From: Winogradskya consettensis
GTDB taxonomy: Bacteria; Actinomycetota; Actinomycetes; Mycobacteriales; Micromonosporaceae
Assembly: GCF_018332715.1 (NCBI RefSeq)
Contig: NZ_BOQP01000039.1
Location: 62,001 to 126,000 of the forward strand
Length of the DNA: 64,000 nucleotides
Direction of reading: 5' to 3'
Positions 46,825 through 54,729 of the stretch are shown here, piece after piece; position 1 is the first letter of the stretch, and the number at the start of each line of letters is the position of its first letter. Made by a program: the position numbers and the translations under genes. The notes beneath the pieces were generated by a model, which saw nothing but the letters and a program-made list of their open reading frames with translations, had not been told where the DNA came from and searched no databases.

Positions 46825-47502
46825 GTGCTGCATGTGTCCCGTTGGTTCACGGGTCTCCTGGTGGTCGGGTGCTTGTTCTTGGCTGCTTGCGGGGGGTCCA
46901 CTCCGGATCCGGTTCCCGCTGTGCCCGCGGCCCCGACGAACGTTGCGGTTCCCACGACCTTTGCCGGGTCGCCGATGCCGTCGGAGCTGGTGAGCTCGTC
47001 GGGTGTGGGTGGTCGGGTGATGCCTGATGTGAACGGTGAGCGGCTGTCCGACGCTGAGGCGTTGCTCGGGGCGGCGGGGTTCATGTCAGTGCGGGCTGTG
47101 GATGCGACCGGGAAGAACCGGACGATTCTGGAGAAGAACAACTGGGTGGTGGAGCAGCAGGAGCCGTCGGCGGGGGCCGGGGTCGCTGACGGGATGACCG
47201 TGACGCTCGGGGTGCGGAAGCCGACCGATGACCAGGATGACGTGGCGGTGGAGAAGGGTGTTGTGCCCGACGTTGTCTGTCACGACCTGCAAGAAGCTCA
47301 GGATGCGCTGCGGGGGGCCGGTTTCTTCGTCGTGGTCGCCAAGGACGGGCTGGGGCAGGGACGGTACCCGCTGGTGGACCGGAACTGGATAGTTCTGGGG
47401 CAGTCCGCGAAGGCCGGGAGCAGCCCGGAGAAGAAGGCGACGATCCAGCTGACCGTCGTGAAGTTCGGGGAGCCCACCGGGGACTCCAGGTGCAAGAGCT
47501 GA
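46825..47502 (+). CDS. lipoprotein with two PASTA-like domains
   Basis: A 225-aa exported lipoprotein. The signal WFTGLLVVGCLFLAAC ends in a clear LAAC lipobox, with Cys24 or so as the lipidated residue. A Pro/Thr/Ser linker follows. Two PASTA-like repeats come next: MPDVNGERLSDAEALLGAAG with VVEQQEPSAGAGVADG, and VPDVVCHDLQEAQDALRGAG with VLGQSAKAGSSPEKKA. PASTA domains bind cell-wall fragments in Ser/Thr kinases and PBPs. Two cysteines (VVCHDL and SRCKS) could pair. GTG start with GAGG upstream. It overlaps the next gene by one base and is the likely external sensor of the operon. Confidence 0.85.
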   Translation: MLHVSRWFTGLLVVGCLFLAACGGSTPDPVPAVPAAPTNVAVPTTFAGSPMPSELVSSSGVGGRVMPDVNGERLSDAEALLGAAGFMSVRAVDATGKNRTILEKNNWVVEQQEPSAGAGVADGMTVTLGVRKPTDDQDDVAVEKGVVPDVVCHDLQEAQDALRGAGFFVVVAKDGLGQGRYPLVDRNWIVLGQSAKAGSSPEKKATIQLTVVKFGEPTGDSRCKS

Positions 47503-48227
47503 TGGCGGGCGAGGAGCTGGGCTTCGGGTATCCGGTGCTCGATTCGGCGGAGCTGGAGCCGATCAAGCGGCGGATGTTCCGGCGGCCGCGGCGGGAGTTG
47601 CACGAGATTCCCCGGCAGCCGCCGGGCAGCGTTCTGGTCTTCCAGCTCGGGGATTCGTACGAGGTGCTGCCCGACACCTCGCTGCGGCTGGACGCGGAGC
47701 TGGTGGTTGACGCGGTTGCCGTGGCGGTGGTGTCCACGCGGCAGGTGCAGCGGGAGGCGGTGGCTTATCTGCCCAGCGCTGATCCGCGTACCTGTGTGGC
47801 GGTGCGGGCTGTTTTCTTCTGTCTGGTGACCGATGCGCAGCTGGTGCTGGACGCCGGGTGCTGGGATGTCGGGCCGCTGCTGTCCGATCATCTGAGCGCG
47901 GATCCGCGGCTGCGGTTCCTGACCCAGTCGACCGATCTGCACGCCGGCTGGCCGCACTTCCAGCGTAATGCCACGGCCCGGTTGCTGGCCTATCACGAGA
48001 TGCATCCGCTGATCGTGGCCGGGTTGACCGTACGCCTCACCGATGTGGCCTTTGAACCGCAACGTCTCGCCACCCTGCCGCAGCAGCAGGGCAGGACCGT
48101 GCAGGCGGCGCCGCGCCCGGAGGAGGACGGCGCGCCGGGCGAGATGGGGGAGACGGGCGAGATGCCGATGGCCGACGGCGACCCGGCGATCATGCGCAAC
48201 TACACCTGGGGAGAGAACCGTGAGTGA
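47502..48227 (+). CDS. unknown cytosolic protein, weak SPFH/band-7 resemblance
   Basis: A 241-aa protein with no signal or membrane helix. The middle part (LDAELVVDAVAVAVVSTRQV, then CVAVRAVFFCLVTDAQLVLDAG and VGPLLSDHLSADPRL) has the strand-strand-helix order of SPFH domains, including the V-x-A-V-x-F-x-L-x-D-A-x-x-x-L-x-A-G run, but this is a weak resemblance. The C-terminal 40 residues are acidic and rich in Glu, Gly and Met. The start is ATG 47502 (TGATG overlap); GTG 47490 is possible. It overlaps the next gene by 8 nt. Being in the operon is the main clue to its role. Confidence 0.65.
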   Translation: MAGEELGFGYPVLDSAELEPIKRRMFRRPRRELHEIPRQPPGSVLVFQLGDSYEVLPDTSLRLDAELVVDAVAVAVVSTRQVQREAVAYLPSADPRTCVAVRAVFFCLVTDAQLVLDAGCWDVGPLLSDHLSADPRLRFLTQSTDLHAGWPHFQRNATARLLAYHEMHPLIVAGLTVRLTDVAFEPQRLATLPQQQGRTVQAAPRPEEDGAPGEMGETGEMPMADGDPAIMRNYTWGENRE

Positions 48228-49584
48228 CCGCAGTCGTGGCCGGGCGTTGCGCGTCCTGACTGGCGCCGATGAGGACGTGCTCGACACCGTGCCGGGGGAA
48301 CGGGCGCGCTTCACCGCCATGGGCGGCGTGGTGCTCGGTACCGCGCTGATCGCCATGTTCTCCATGACGGTGGCGCTGATGTGTGTCTTCGACGGCTTCC
48401 ACCCGAGCATTCTGCTGTTCGTGCCGGTCTGGGGCGCGTTCATCCTGTCGCTCGACCGGTGGCTGATGTCCAGCTCCTCGTCGCCGCACGCCGGTGTCCG
48501 TGCCCGCAAGCTGGTGCCCCGTCTGGTGCTCTCGATCATTTTCGGGGTGGTGATCGCCGAGCCGTTGCTGCTGGGGGTCTTCCAGTCCGCTATCGAGCAG
48601 CGGGTCCGGGATGACCGGATCGTCTCGGCCGGGCAGTACGAGACCGATCTCAAGAAGTGCAATCCGCCGCCCGGCACCGCGGAGGCGGCCCCGTCGGCGC
48701 CCGGGCGGAATGCCAAGACCTGCGACGACAAGCGGATCAATGTCCAGACCGACGCGCCTGCCAAGGAGAAGGAGATCGCGGACGTCAACGGCGACATCAA
48801 GACGCTCAAGGCCGACGTCGACCAGGACGACAAGGAGTACGCGAACCTGGAGGCGCTCGCCCGCAAGGAGTGCAACGGGACCGACGGCGAGGGCCTGAGC
48901 GGCAAGACCGGGCAGGGACCGAACTGCCGGCGGCTGCGTGGCGAGGCGGAGAAGTTCCGCTCCACCCAGAACATGGTGGCCAACCACACCAAGCTCAAAC
49001 AGCTCAACGACCGGCTCGTGACGCTCACCGGGGAGCTGGGCACCAGTCGCGCCGATGAGGGTACGAAGATCAACGACGTCATCGCCACGAAGGTCGGCGA
49101 CTACAAGAGCAACCAGCGGGAGATCGGCCTGCTCGAGCGGCTGGGTGCGCTCGGCAAGCTCGTGGACGAGAACACGTACATGCACTCGGCGGAGTGGGCG
49201 TTGCGGCTGTTCTTCATCGTGGTCGACGCGTTGCCGGTCATCGTCAAGTTCCTCACCGGCTACACGGCGTACGACCGGATCGTCACTGACCGCCTCAACC
49301 GGGGGCGCCGGATCCAGGGCGTCGTCAACGAGACCGAACGGCGCCGCGGGGTCATCCACGAGGCGCTGGCCCGGCACCAGATGCTCGCCGAGCACGCCGC
49401 GGCCGTCGACAAGGTCGAGGTTGACGCCCGGATGCGCAACGTGGACGTCGAGGTGCTGCGGGAGGAGCTGACCGATGCGCGCGCCGAATACCTGCTGCAC
49501 GACTCGCCGACCCTGCCCCTGAGCGTGCCACCGCCGCGGAGCGGGATCGACGGCGACGCCCGGCCGCGGGGGTGGCGGCGATGA
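48220..49584 (+). CDS. DUF4407 four-helix membrane protein with extracytoplasmic coiled coil
   Basis: A 454-aa protein. TM1-TM3 lie near residues 34-56 (VVLGTALIAMFSMTVALMCV), 62-80 (ILLFVPVWGAFILSLDRWL) and 102-122 (LVLSIIFGVVIAEPLLLGVF), and TM4 near 327-349 (ALRLFFIVVDALPVIVKFL). The 200 residues between TM3 and TM4 face outside by topology and form a long coiled coil with four cysteines (KKCNPP, KTCDDK, KECNGT, NCRRL), probably two disulfides. The C-terminal 100 residues are charged cytosolic helices. This is the DUF4407 architecture. It overlaps its neighbours by 8 and 4 nt. Confidence 0.9.
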   Translation: MSDRSRGRALRVLTGADEDVLDTVPGERARFTAMGGVVLGTALIAMFSMTVALMCVFDGFHPSILLFVPVWGAFILSLDRWLMSSSSSPHAGVRARKLVPRLVLSIIFGVVIAEPLLLGVFQSAIEQRVRDDRIVSAGQYETDLKKCNPPPGTAEAAPSAPGRNAKTCDDKRINVQTDAPAKEKEIADVNGDIKTLKADVDQDDKEYANLEALARKECNGTDGEGLSGKTGQGPNCRRLRGEAEKFRSTQNMVANHTKLKQLNDRLVTLTGELGTSRADEGTKINDVIATKVGDYKSNQREIGLLERLGALGKLVDENTYMHSAEWALRLFFIVVDALPVIVKFLTGYTAYDRIVTDRLNRGRRIQGVVNETERRRGVIHEALARHQMLAEHAAAVDKVEVDARMRNVDVEVLREELTDARAEYLLHDSPTLPLSVPPPRSGIDGDARPRGWRR

Positions 49585-50306
49585 GCGTCACCGTCTCGGA
49601 GCGCAAGAGCTATCCGATCTACATCATGCTCGACAGCTCGGCGTCCATGCGCCGCCGGCTGCCCGGTGCCCCGGCGCCGCAGGAGGAGTTCGAGCAGATG
49701 ATCCCCGATCTGATCATGTCCCTGTCGGATTCCCGGTCGCTGGCCAAGGCGGCGTGGATCAGCGTCATCGCGTTCGGTGACCGGCCGGAGCTGCTGTGCC
49801 CGATGACGTCGCTCGCCGAGCCGGTGCAGGTGCGCAGCCCGCGCGACGGCGGGCACACGGACTACGCCGGTGCGCTGCGCTTCCTGCACGAACGCATCGA
49901 GGTGGACCGGGTGGCGATCGAGGCGCACGGCGCGGCGGGCAACTACCGCACCAAGGTGGCGCGGCCGCTGGTCTTCTTCATCACCGACGGGGCACCGTAC
50001 GCCCACGGCGAGTTCCAGCGACCCGGGGAGTGGATGCCGTACCGCGAGAAGATCGTCGCCGAGCCCGTCCAGGCGCGGATCGCGGCGATCGGTCTGCACG
50101 GCGCCCACCAGGGCACCCTGTTCGCGATCGCCACCGGCAAGGGCCGCGAGCGCAACGCGTTCATCGCCACGGCGCGTGACGAGGGCGCGGGGGACAGCCT
50201 GGCCGAGAGCGTCATCACCGTCATCGAGCGCAGCATCAAGCTCTCCGTCCGGACGGGCGAGATGGTGATCGACGAACCACGGGGGATGCGGCGGGTCCAT
50301 GGTTGA
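49581..50306 (+). CDS. TerY-like von Willebrand factor A domain protein
   Basis: A 241-aa cytosolic vWA protein. The MIDAS metal site is intact: IMLDSSASMRRR (DxSxS), the Thr in GGHTDYAGAL and the Asp in FFITDGAPY. TerY proteins of tellurite-resistance-type systems have this size and are regulated by phosphorylation. The gene is followed directly by a PP2C phosphatase and a kinase, the same trio as the TerY-P triad. ATG at 49581 overlaps the DUF4407 stop (ATGA); its own end overlaps the phosphatase gene by 8 nt. Confidence 0.92.
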   Translation: MSVTVSERKSYPIYIMLDSSASMRRRLPGAPAPQEEFEQMIPDLIMSLSDSRSLAKAAWISVIAFGDRPELLCPMTSLAEPVQVRSPRDGGHTDYAGALRFLHERIEVDRVAIEAHGAAGNYRTKVARPLVFFITDGAPYAHGEFQRPGEWMPYREKIVAEPVQARIAAIGLHGAHQGTLFAIATGKGRERNAFIATARDEGAGDSLAESVITVIERSIKLSVRTGEMVIDEPRGMRRVHG

Positions 50307-51366
50307 GAACCCGTTCATGGCCGTGGTGGTGGCCACCGTGCTGGGCGTGACCGCGCTCGCGCTGGTGCTGTTCGGCACGGGACACCTGACGCTGCCGCCC
50401 GTGGAGAAGATCCCCCGGCTGTGGCACCGTCCCGATCGCCACCGCGACGGGATCGAGCCGCCGCCCGACATGCCGGTGAAGGAAGAAAAACCGACGGAAG
50501 CACAGCCACAGGTGGCCCGGCTGGTGATCGACCCCCCGCGGGACGGCCAGGAACGCGAACCCCGGCTCCCGGCACGGGTGGTCACCGGCAGCGCCTGGCA
50601 CGGGTCGTTCTTCCACGGCTGGTGCGGCACAACCGGCGGTGCCCGGCCGGCGGTGCTGCTCAACGTGCGGGCCGCCACCCTGCGCGGCGCGACCCACGCC
50701 GGGATGGGCACCGAGGGGCAGGACGCGATCGGCGCCGCCTGGGACGAGACCCACTCCGCACTGTACGTAGCCGTCGCCGACGGGCTGGGCTCGTTGCCGG
50801 CCTCCGGGCGGGTGGCGGCCGAAGCGATCACCGCCGCGTTGCACCTGTGCACGACCCGCCCGGACAGCCTGAGTTTCGCGGCCGGTGCCACCCGGATGTT
50901 CCAGGCCATCGGCGCCGGCCTGGTGCGCTCCCTCCATGAGGGCGAGAGCGGGGCCTGCACCCTGGTCGTCGCCGAGGTGGTCCCCCGGTTCGACGGCGCC
51001 GAGGTCACCGTCGTCGGCGTGGGTGACTCCGAGGCCTGGGCGCTGTTCGACAGTCGGTGGACGGTGCTGCACCACGAGCGGGGCGGCAGCGAGAACGCCA
51101 CCCGCGACATGCCCACCCACGCGGCCGATCCACGCGTCCAGAGTTTCATGCTGTCGCCCGGGTCCGTGCTGCTGCTCGGCACCGACGGCTTCACCGGCGC
51201 GCTGGACGTGAGCGTGTCACCGCTGGCCCGTGCTCTGGCCCGGCTCTGGCGCCAGCGCCCCGGCTGGCTCGACTTCGTCAACCATGTCGGCTTCGTCGAC
51301 GAGTACTGGTCCGACGACCGGTCGGCGGTCGCCGTGTGGATCGGAGAGGGTGCCGTCGATGGGTGA
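50299..51366 (+). CDS. membrane-anchored PP2C-type protein phosphatase
   Basis: A 355-aa protein. Residues 7-27 (MAVVVATVLGVTALALVLFG) are a membrane anchor and 30-100 a charged linker. The PP2C domain follows: GMGTEGQDAIGAAWD, the metal site in VAVADGLGSLPASG, VVGVGDSEAWALF, LLLGTDGFTGAL and the C-terminal DDRSAVAVW. All metal-binding Asp residues are kept, so it should remove phosphate from Ser/Thr. It overlaps the vWA and kinase genes by 8 nt on each side and most likely reverses the kinase's action on the vWA protein or the FHA transporter. Confidence 0.9.
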   Translation: MVENPFMAVVVATVLGVTALALVLFGTGHLTLPPVEKIPRLWHRPDRHRDGIEPPPDMPVKEEKPTEAQPQVARLVIDPPRDGQEREPRLPARVVTGSAWHGSFFHGWCGTTGGARPAVLLNVRAATLRGATHAGMGTEGQDAIGAAWDETHSALYVAVADGLGSLPASGRVAAEAITAALHLCTTRPDSLSFAAGATRMFQAIGAGLVRSLHEGESGACTLVVAEVVPRFDGAEVTVVGVGDSEAWALFDSRWTVLHHERGGSENATRDMPTHAADPRVQSFMLSPGSVLLLGTDGFTGALDVSVSPLARALARLWRQRPGWLDFVNHVGFVDEYWSDDRSAVAVWIGEGAVDG

Positions 51367-52429
51367 CGACCTGGACGCCGACCTGGCGGAGCTGGACTTC
51401 TTCGACCCGCGGCAGGTCCGGATCGACCCGGGTGGCAACGCGACGCTGCGCTGGTGCCGCTACCGGGGCCAGCAGTACCTGTTCAAGGAGTTCACCCCGG
51501 AACACCTCAGCGACGTGCACGAGGATGCGCTGGTCCGGCTGCTGCGCTGGCGGGAGAGCCGGTCCGGTCCGGATCGGGAGCGCCTTGACGTTCTCACTGC
51601 CTGGCCACGACACACCGTACGCGGTGACGGCCGCCTCGCCGGGCTCCTGATCCCCGCCGCGGACAGCCGGTTCTTCGCGGCCGGGCGCCACGGTCTGCGT
51701 ACCCCTCGCAGTCTCTCTGATCTGCCCGGGGCGAGTCCCGGGATGCCGGCGCCGCACCTCACGTTCGCGATCCTCGGCCACGTCATCCTGGCGGTGCGCT
51801 GGCTGCACGGTCAGGGGGTCGTGGTGAACGACCTGCAGAACGAGAACGTGCTGTTCGCCGCGGACCCGGTGCACCCCGCGGTATACGTCGTCGACTGCGA
51901 CTCCATGGTGTCCGGCCGGGAGTGGGGGCAGGTCGCGAGCCCGGCCGCACCCGACCTGATGGACGAGGTCATGCCGACCGTCAGCATCCCCACGACCGCG
52001 AGCGACCTGACGAAGCTCATGTGGACGGTGGTGCGGGTGCTGCTGGAGGTCCCCAACCTCACCGGGCTCGGACAAGACGACCGTGCGGTGCTGGCCGCCG
52101 TCGCACCCGCCGGCACCCGCGACCTGCTGCTCGCCGTGGTGGATCACCCCGCGGACGGCCCGGCCTGGGACCGGCTGGCCGAGCAATGGTCACGGCTGAC
52201 CGGGGAGCGGGAAGCGCCCGTGACCCTGCGCTCGGGGTGGCTGCCGCCCGGGTATTCCTACCGGCCCGACCCCGGTCCTCCGGTGCTGCCGGCCCGGCTG
52301 CTGCCCGGCTACGTGGCGTCCACCGCGCGCGGGAGGGTGGCGATGCTCGCCGTCACCGCCATGTCTCTGATCGGGATCACCAGCGTCGTGTTTGCCGTCA
52401 TTCTCGGACTCCGGATGGGCGACTTCTGA
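51359..52429 (+). CDS. divergent Ser/Thr kinase with C-terminal membrane anchor
   Basis: A 356-aa kinase-like protein. The ATP lysine is in QQYLFKEFTPEH near the N-terminus; there is no classical glycine loop. The catalytic loop is VVVNDLQNENVLF, keeping Asp and Asn while HRD is VND. The metal-binding DFG is DCD in VVDCDSMVSG. These residues suffice for catalysis, so I call it active but divergent. A membrane helix at the C-terminus (VAMLAVTAMSLIGITSVVFAVIL) anchors it beside the phosphatase. It overlaps both neighbours (8 nt and 1 nt). It would phosphorylate the vWA protein or others of the operon. Confidence 0.85.
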   Translation: MGDDLDADLAELDFFDPRQVRIDPGGNATLRWCRYRGQQYLFKEFTPEHLSDVHEDALVRLLRWRESRSGPDRERLDVLTAWPRHTVRGDGRLAGLLIPAADSRFFAAGRHGLRTPRSLSDLPGASPGMPAPHLTFAILGHVILAVRWLHGQGVVVNDLQNENVLFAADPVHPAVYVVDCDSMVSGREWGQVASPAAPDLMDEVMPTVSIPTTASDLTKLMWTVVRVLLEVPNLTGLGQDDRAVLAAVAPAGTRDLLLAVVDHPADGPAWDRLAEQWSRLTGEREAPVTLRSGWLPPGYSYRPDPGPPVLPARLLPGYVASTARGRVAMLAVTAMSLIGITSVVFAVILGLRMGDF

Positions 52430-54729
52430 TGGAAACCCGCAACGACCCGGTGCTCGTGCTCAATCTGGGCGCCGCCGACATCACCCTTCCCGCCGACGAC
52501 GTCCACTACCTGTTCCAGGACGGGCCGTTGCTGCGCATCGGGCGTACCGCCGACGACGGTCCAGGGCAGCGGCTCGGCCATTTCGTGCCGATGCTGGGGC
52601 GGTGGTACTTCCACGCCGACAACGTGCCCGCCGCCCGGGTGCTGCGCATCGACGGGGGCCCGGTGACCAATGTGCGGCAGAAGCTCGACCGGGACCGGCC
52701 CACCAGCATCGGCCTGCTTTCCAGCGCGCCGACCGGTCCGTTCCACCCGCGGACACCACTGGAGGTGGAGGCACCGCGGCTCCCCGCGAAGATCCGTGAC
52801 GACAAGCCGTCGCGGGGTGCCCGGCGCTATGTCATCGGGCGTACGGGCACCCACGCCGACATCTCGATCGACGACCCGCTGGTCAGGGCCCGGCACGCGA
52901 CCGTCCGGGTCGACGGTCTGGGCCGGTGGTGGATCTCCGGCGAGCTCTACGTCGGGGGCGTACGCCAGATGTCCGCGACGCTGTCCGAAGGCGAGGTGTT
53001 CGTCATCGGCCAGACCGCGGTGACCGTCAGCGCGGAACTCCTCGGCGGCACCGCCCGGATGCCCGATCCCGTCGCCGGTGTCCGGGAGGTCGTCCCCGGT
53101 GCCCGGCGCCCCTCGACGGCGGAGACCGGGCTGTCGGTACGCCTCGACGGCGTCACGGTCTACGGCCATCAGAACCGCAAGCGCCTCGACAACGTGACCA
53201 TCAGCATCGACCCGGGGCAGGTCGTCGCGGTGGTCGGCCCGTCGGGTGCGGGCAAGTCGTCGCTCATCAAGGTGCTGATGGGCGAGCTCGCCGAGCAGCA
53301 GGGGACCGTTCAGCTGGGGCCCGGCAACGGGCTGCGTACCGATCCCGAATTGCGCCGCAGGCAGGTCCGTTACGTGCCGCAGGGTGACGACGGACTGTTC
53401 GGCACGCTGACCGTCCGGGAGACGCTGACGTATGCCGCCCGGTTGCGCGCGGCGGCGGACACCTCCGCGGCGGAGGTCAAGGACCGGGTCGCCCAGGTCC
53501 TCGACCGGCTGGGCCTCGACCAGCTCGGGGACCACCCGGTCGACGACATCTCCGGAGGCCAGAAACGCCGGGTGTCGATCGGCACCGAACTGGTCGGCGA
53601 CCCCCAGCTCCTGCTGCTGGACGAGCCCACCAGCGGGCTGGACCCGGGCAAGGACCGCGACATCATGCGGAGCCTGCGCGAGGTCGCGGCCACCTATCAC
53701 TGCACGGTGATCATCGTGACCCACGCGACGGAGCATCTGGGCTATGTGGACAAGGTGGTCACCATCGGCCGGGGCGGCCGGGTCCGGGATGCGGGACCGC
53801 CCGGGTCGGTGCTCGCCACGCTGCGCCAGCCGACGTGGGCGGACCTCATGGTCGAGCTGGATCAGGACCCGAAACCGGGAAACCAGCGCAACACCCCACC
53901 CCCGGGCATCACACGTACGCGCTCAGCGCCCCCTCTGCGCTGGAAGCTCACCGGTCTCCCCACCTTGCTGCACCGTCAGCTGATGCTCACCGCGCGCCGC
54001 GGCCGGGGCACCCTGGCCGTACTGTTCCTGGTCCCGTTGATCTGCACCGGGCTCGCCGTGGCGGCGTCGGACGGGGGACTGCGACCCAGCGCCGCGATCG
54101 GCTCGGTGCTCTCGATCCTCGTCACCGTGGCGGCCCTGACCGGGGCGTCGCTGACCTACCCGGACATCGTCAACGACGAGGGCAAGCTCCACCGCGACTT
54201 CCGGGTCGGCGTCGAGGCGCTGCCGATCGCGCTGTCCAAGGCGCTCGTGTTCACCGGCGTGTGCGCCGTGCTGGCGGGCGTGGTCAGCGTCGAGTTCACC
54301 CTGCTGCGCGATCTGCCGCCCGACGCGTACGGGCTCCCGCCGTTCGGCATGCTCTACGCCGTGGTGCTGCTGACCATGCTCGCGTCGATGGGCGCCGGCC
54401 TGTTCATCTCGGCGTGCTCGCCGAGCCTGGAACGGGCGGTCACGTGGAGCACACTGCTCGCGGTGCTCCAGGTCGCGCTCAGCGGCACCCTGTTCCACCT
54501 CGACGGGGTCCTCGGCATCGTCACGCGGATCCTGCCCGCCCGGCTCGGATTGGCGGCGATGGCGTCGTACACCGATTTCAACAGCTATCGCGGTCCGGCC
54601 CTGTACACCGACGCGTTGTGGAACGCCGGCGCTACCAGGTTCTGGCTGCTGGTGTTCGGCCTGGTCCTGACGCTGGCCGTCGCGGTCTGGGCGTCGGTGC
54701 TCGTCCTGCACCGCCGGTGGACCCGGTGA
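52429..54729 (+). CDS. FHA-domain / ABC transporter half-molecule (ABC-2, WBC type)
   Basis: A 766-aa fusion. An N-terminal region with a weak FHA-like stretch (LLRIGRTADDGP) is followed by a clear FHA domain (YVIGRTGTHADISIDDPLVR, ARHATVRVDGLG) that binds phosphothreonine. The ABC ATPase comes next: Walker A VGPSGAGKSSL, signature ISGGQKRRVSIG, Walker B LLLLDEPTSGLDP and the switch His in IVTHATEHL. The last 260 residues are an ABC-2 type membrane domain with six helices. The FHA makes transport or docking depend on the phosphorylation state set by the adjacent kinase and phosphatase. ABCG-like export is expected from the domain order. The start overlaps the kinase stop (TGATG). Confidence 0.93.
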   Translation: METRNDPVLVLNLGAADITLPADDVHYLFQDGPLLRIGRTADDGPGQRLGHFVPMLGRWYFHADNVPAARVLRIDGGPVTNVRQKLDRDRPTSIGLLSSAPTGPFHPRTPLEVEAPRLPAKIRDDKPSRGARRYVIGRTGTHADISIDDPLVRARHATVRVDGLGRWWISGELYVGGVRQMSATLSEGEVFVIGQTAVTVSAELLGGTARMPDPVAGVREVVPGARRPSTAETGLSVRLDGVTVYGHQNRKRLDNVTISIDPGQVVAVVGPSGAGKSSLIKVLMGELAEQQGTVQLGPGNGLRTDPELRRRQVRYVPQGDDGLFGTLTVRETLTYAARLRAAADTSAAEVKDRVAQVLDRLGLDQLGDHPVDDISGGQKRRVSIGTELVGDPQLLLLDEPTSGLDPGKDRDIMRSLREVAATYHCTVIIVTHATEHLGYVDKVVTIGRGGRVRDAGPPGSVLATLRQPTWADLMVELDQDPKPGNQRNTPPPGITRTRSAPPLRWKLTGLPTLLHRQLMLTARRGRGTLAVLFLVPLICTGLAVAASDGGLRPSAAIGSVLSILVTVAALTGASLTYPDIVNDEGKLHRDFRVGVEALPIALSKALVFTGVCAVLAGVVSVEFTLLRDLPPDAYGLPPFGMLYAVVLLTMLASMGAGLFISACSPSLERAVTWSTLLAVLQVALSGTLFHLDGVLGIVTRILPARLGLAAMASYTDFNSYRGPALYTDALWNAGATRFWLLVFGLVLTLAVAVWASVLVLHRRWTR

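Noticed and set aside
47298..51281. Two long minus-strand frames (596 and 673 codons) under the signalling operon
   Set aside because: The plus-strand genes here have intact MIDAS, PP2C and membrane motifs and overlapping starts; the antisense products are Ser/Arg/Pro strings.
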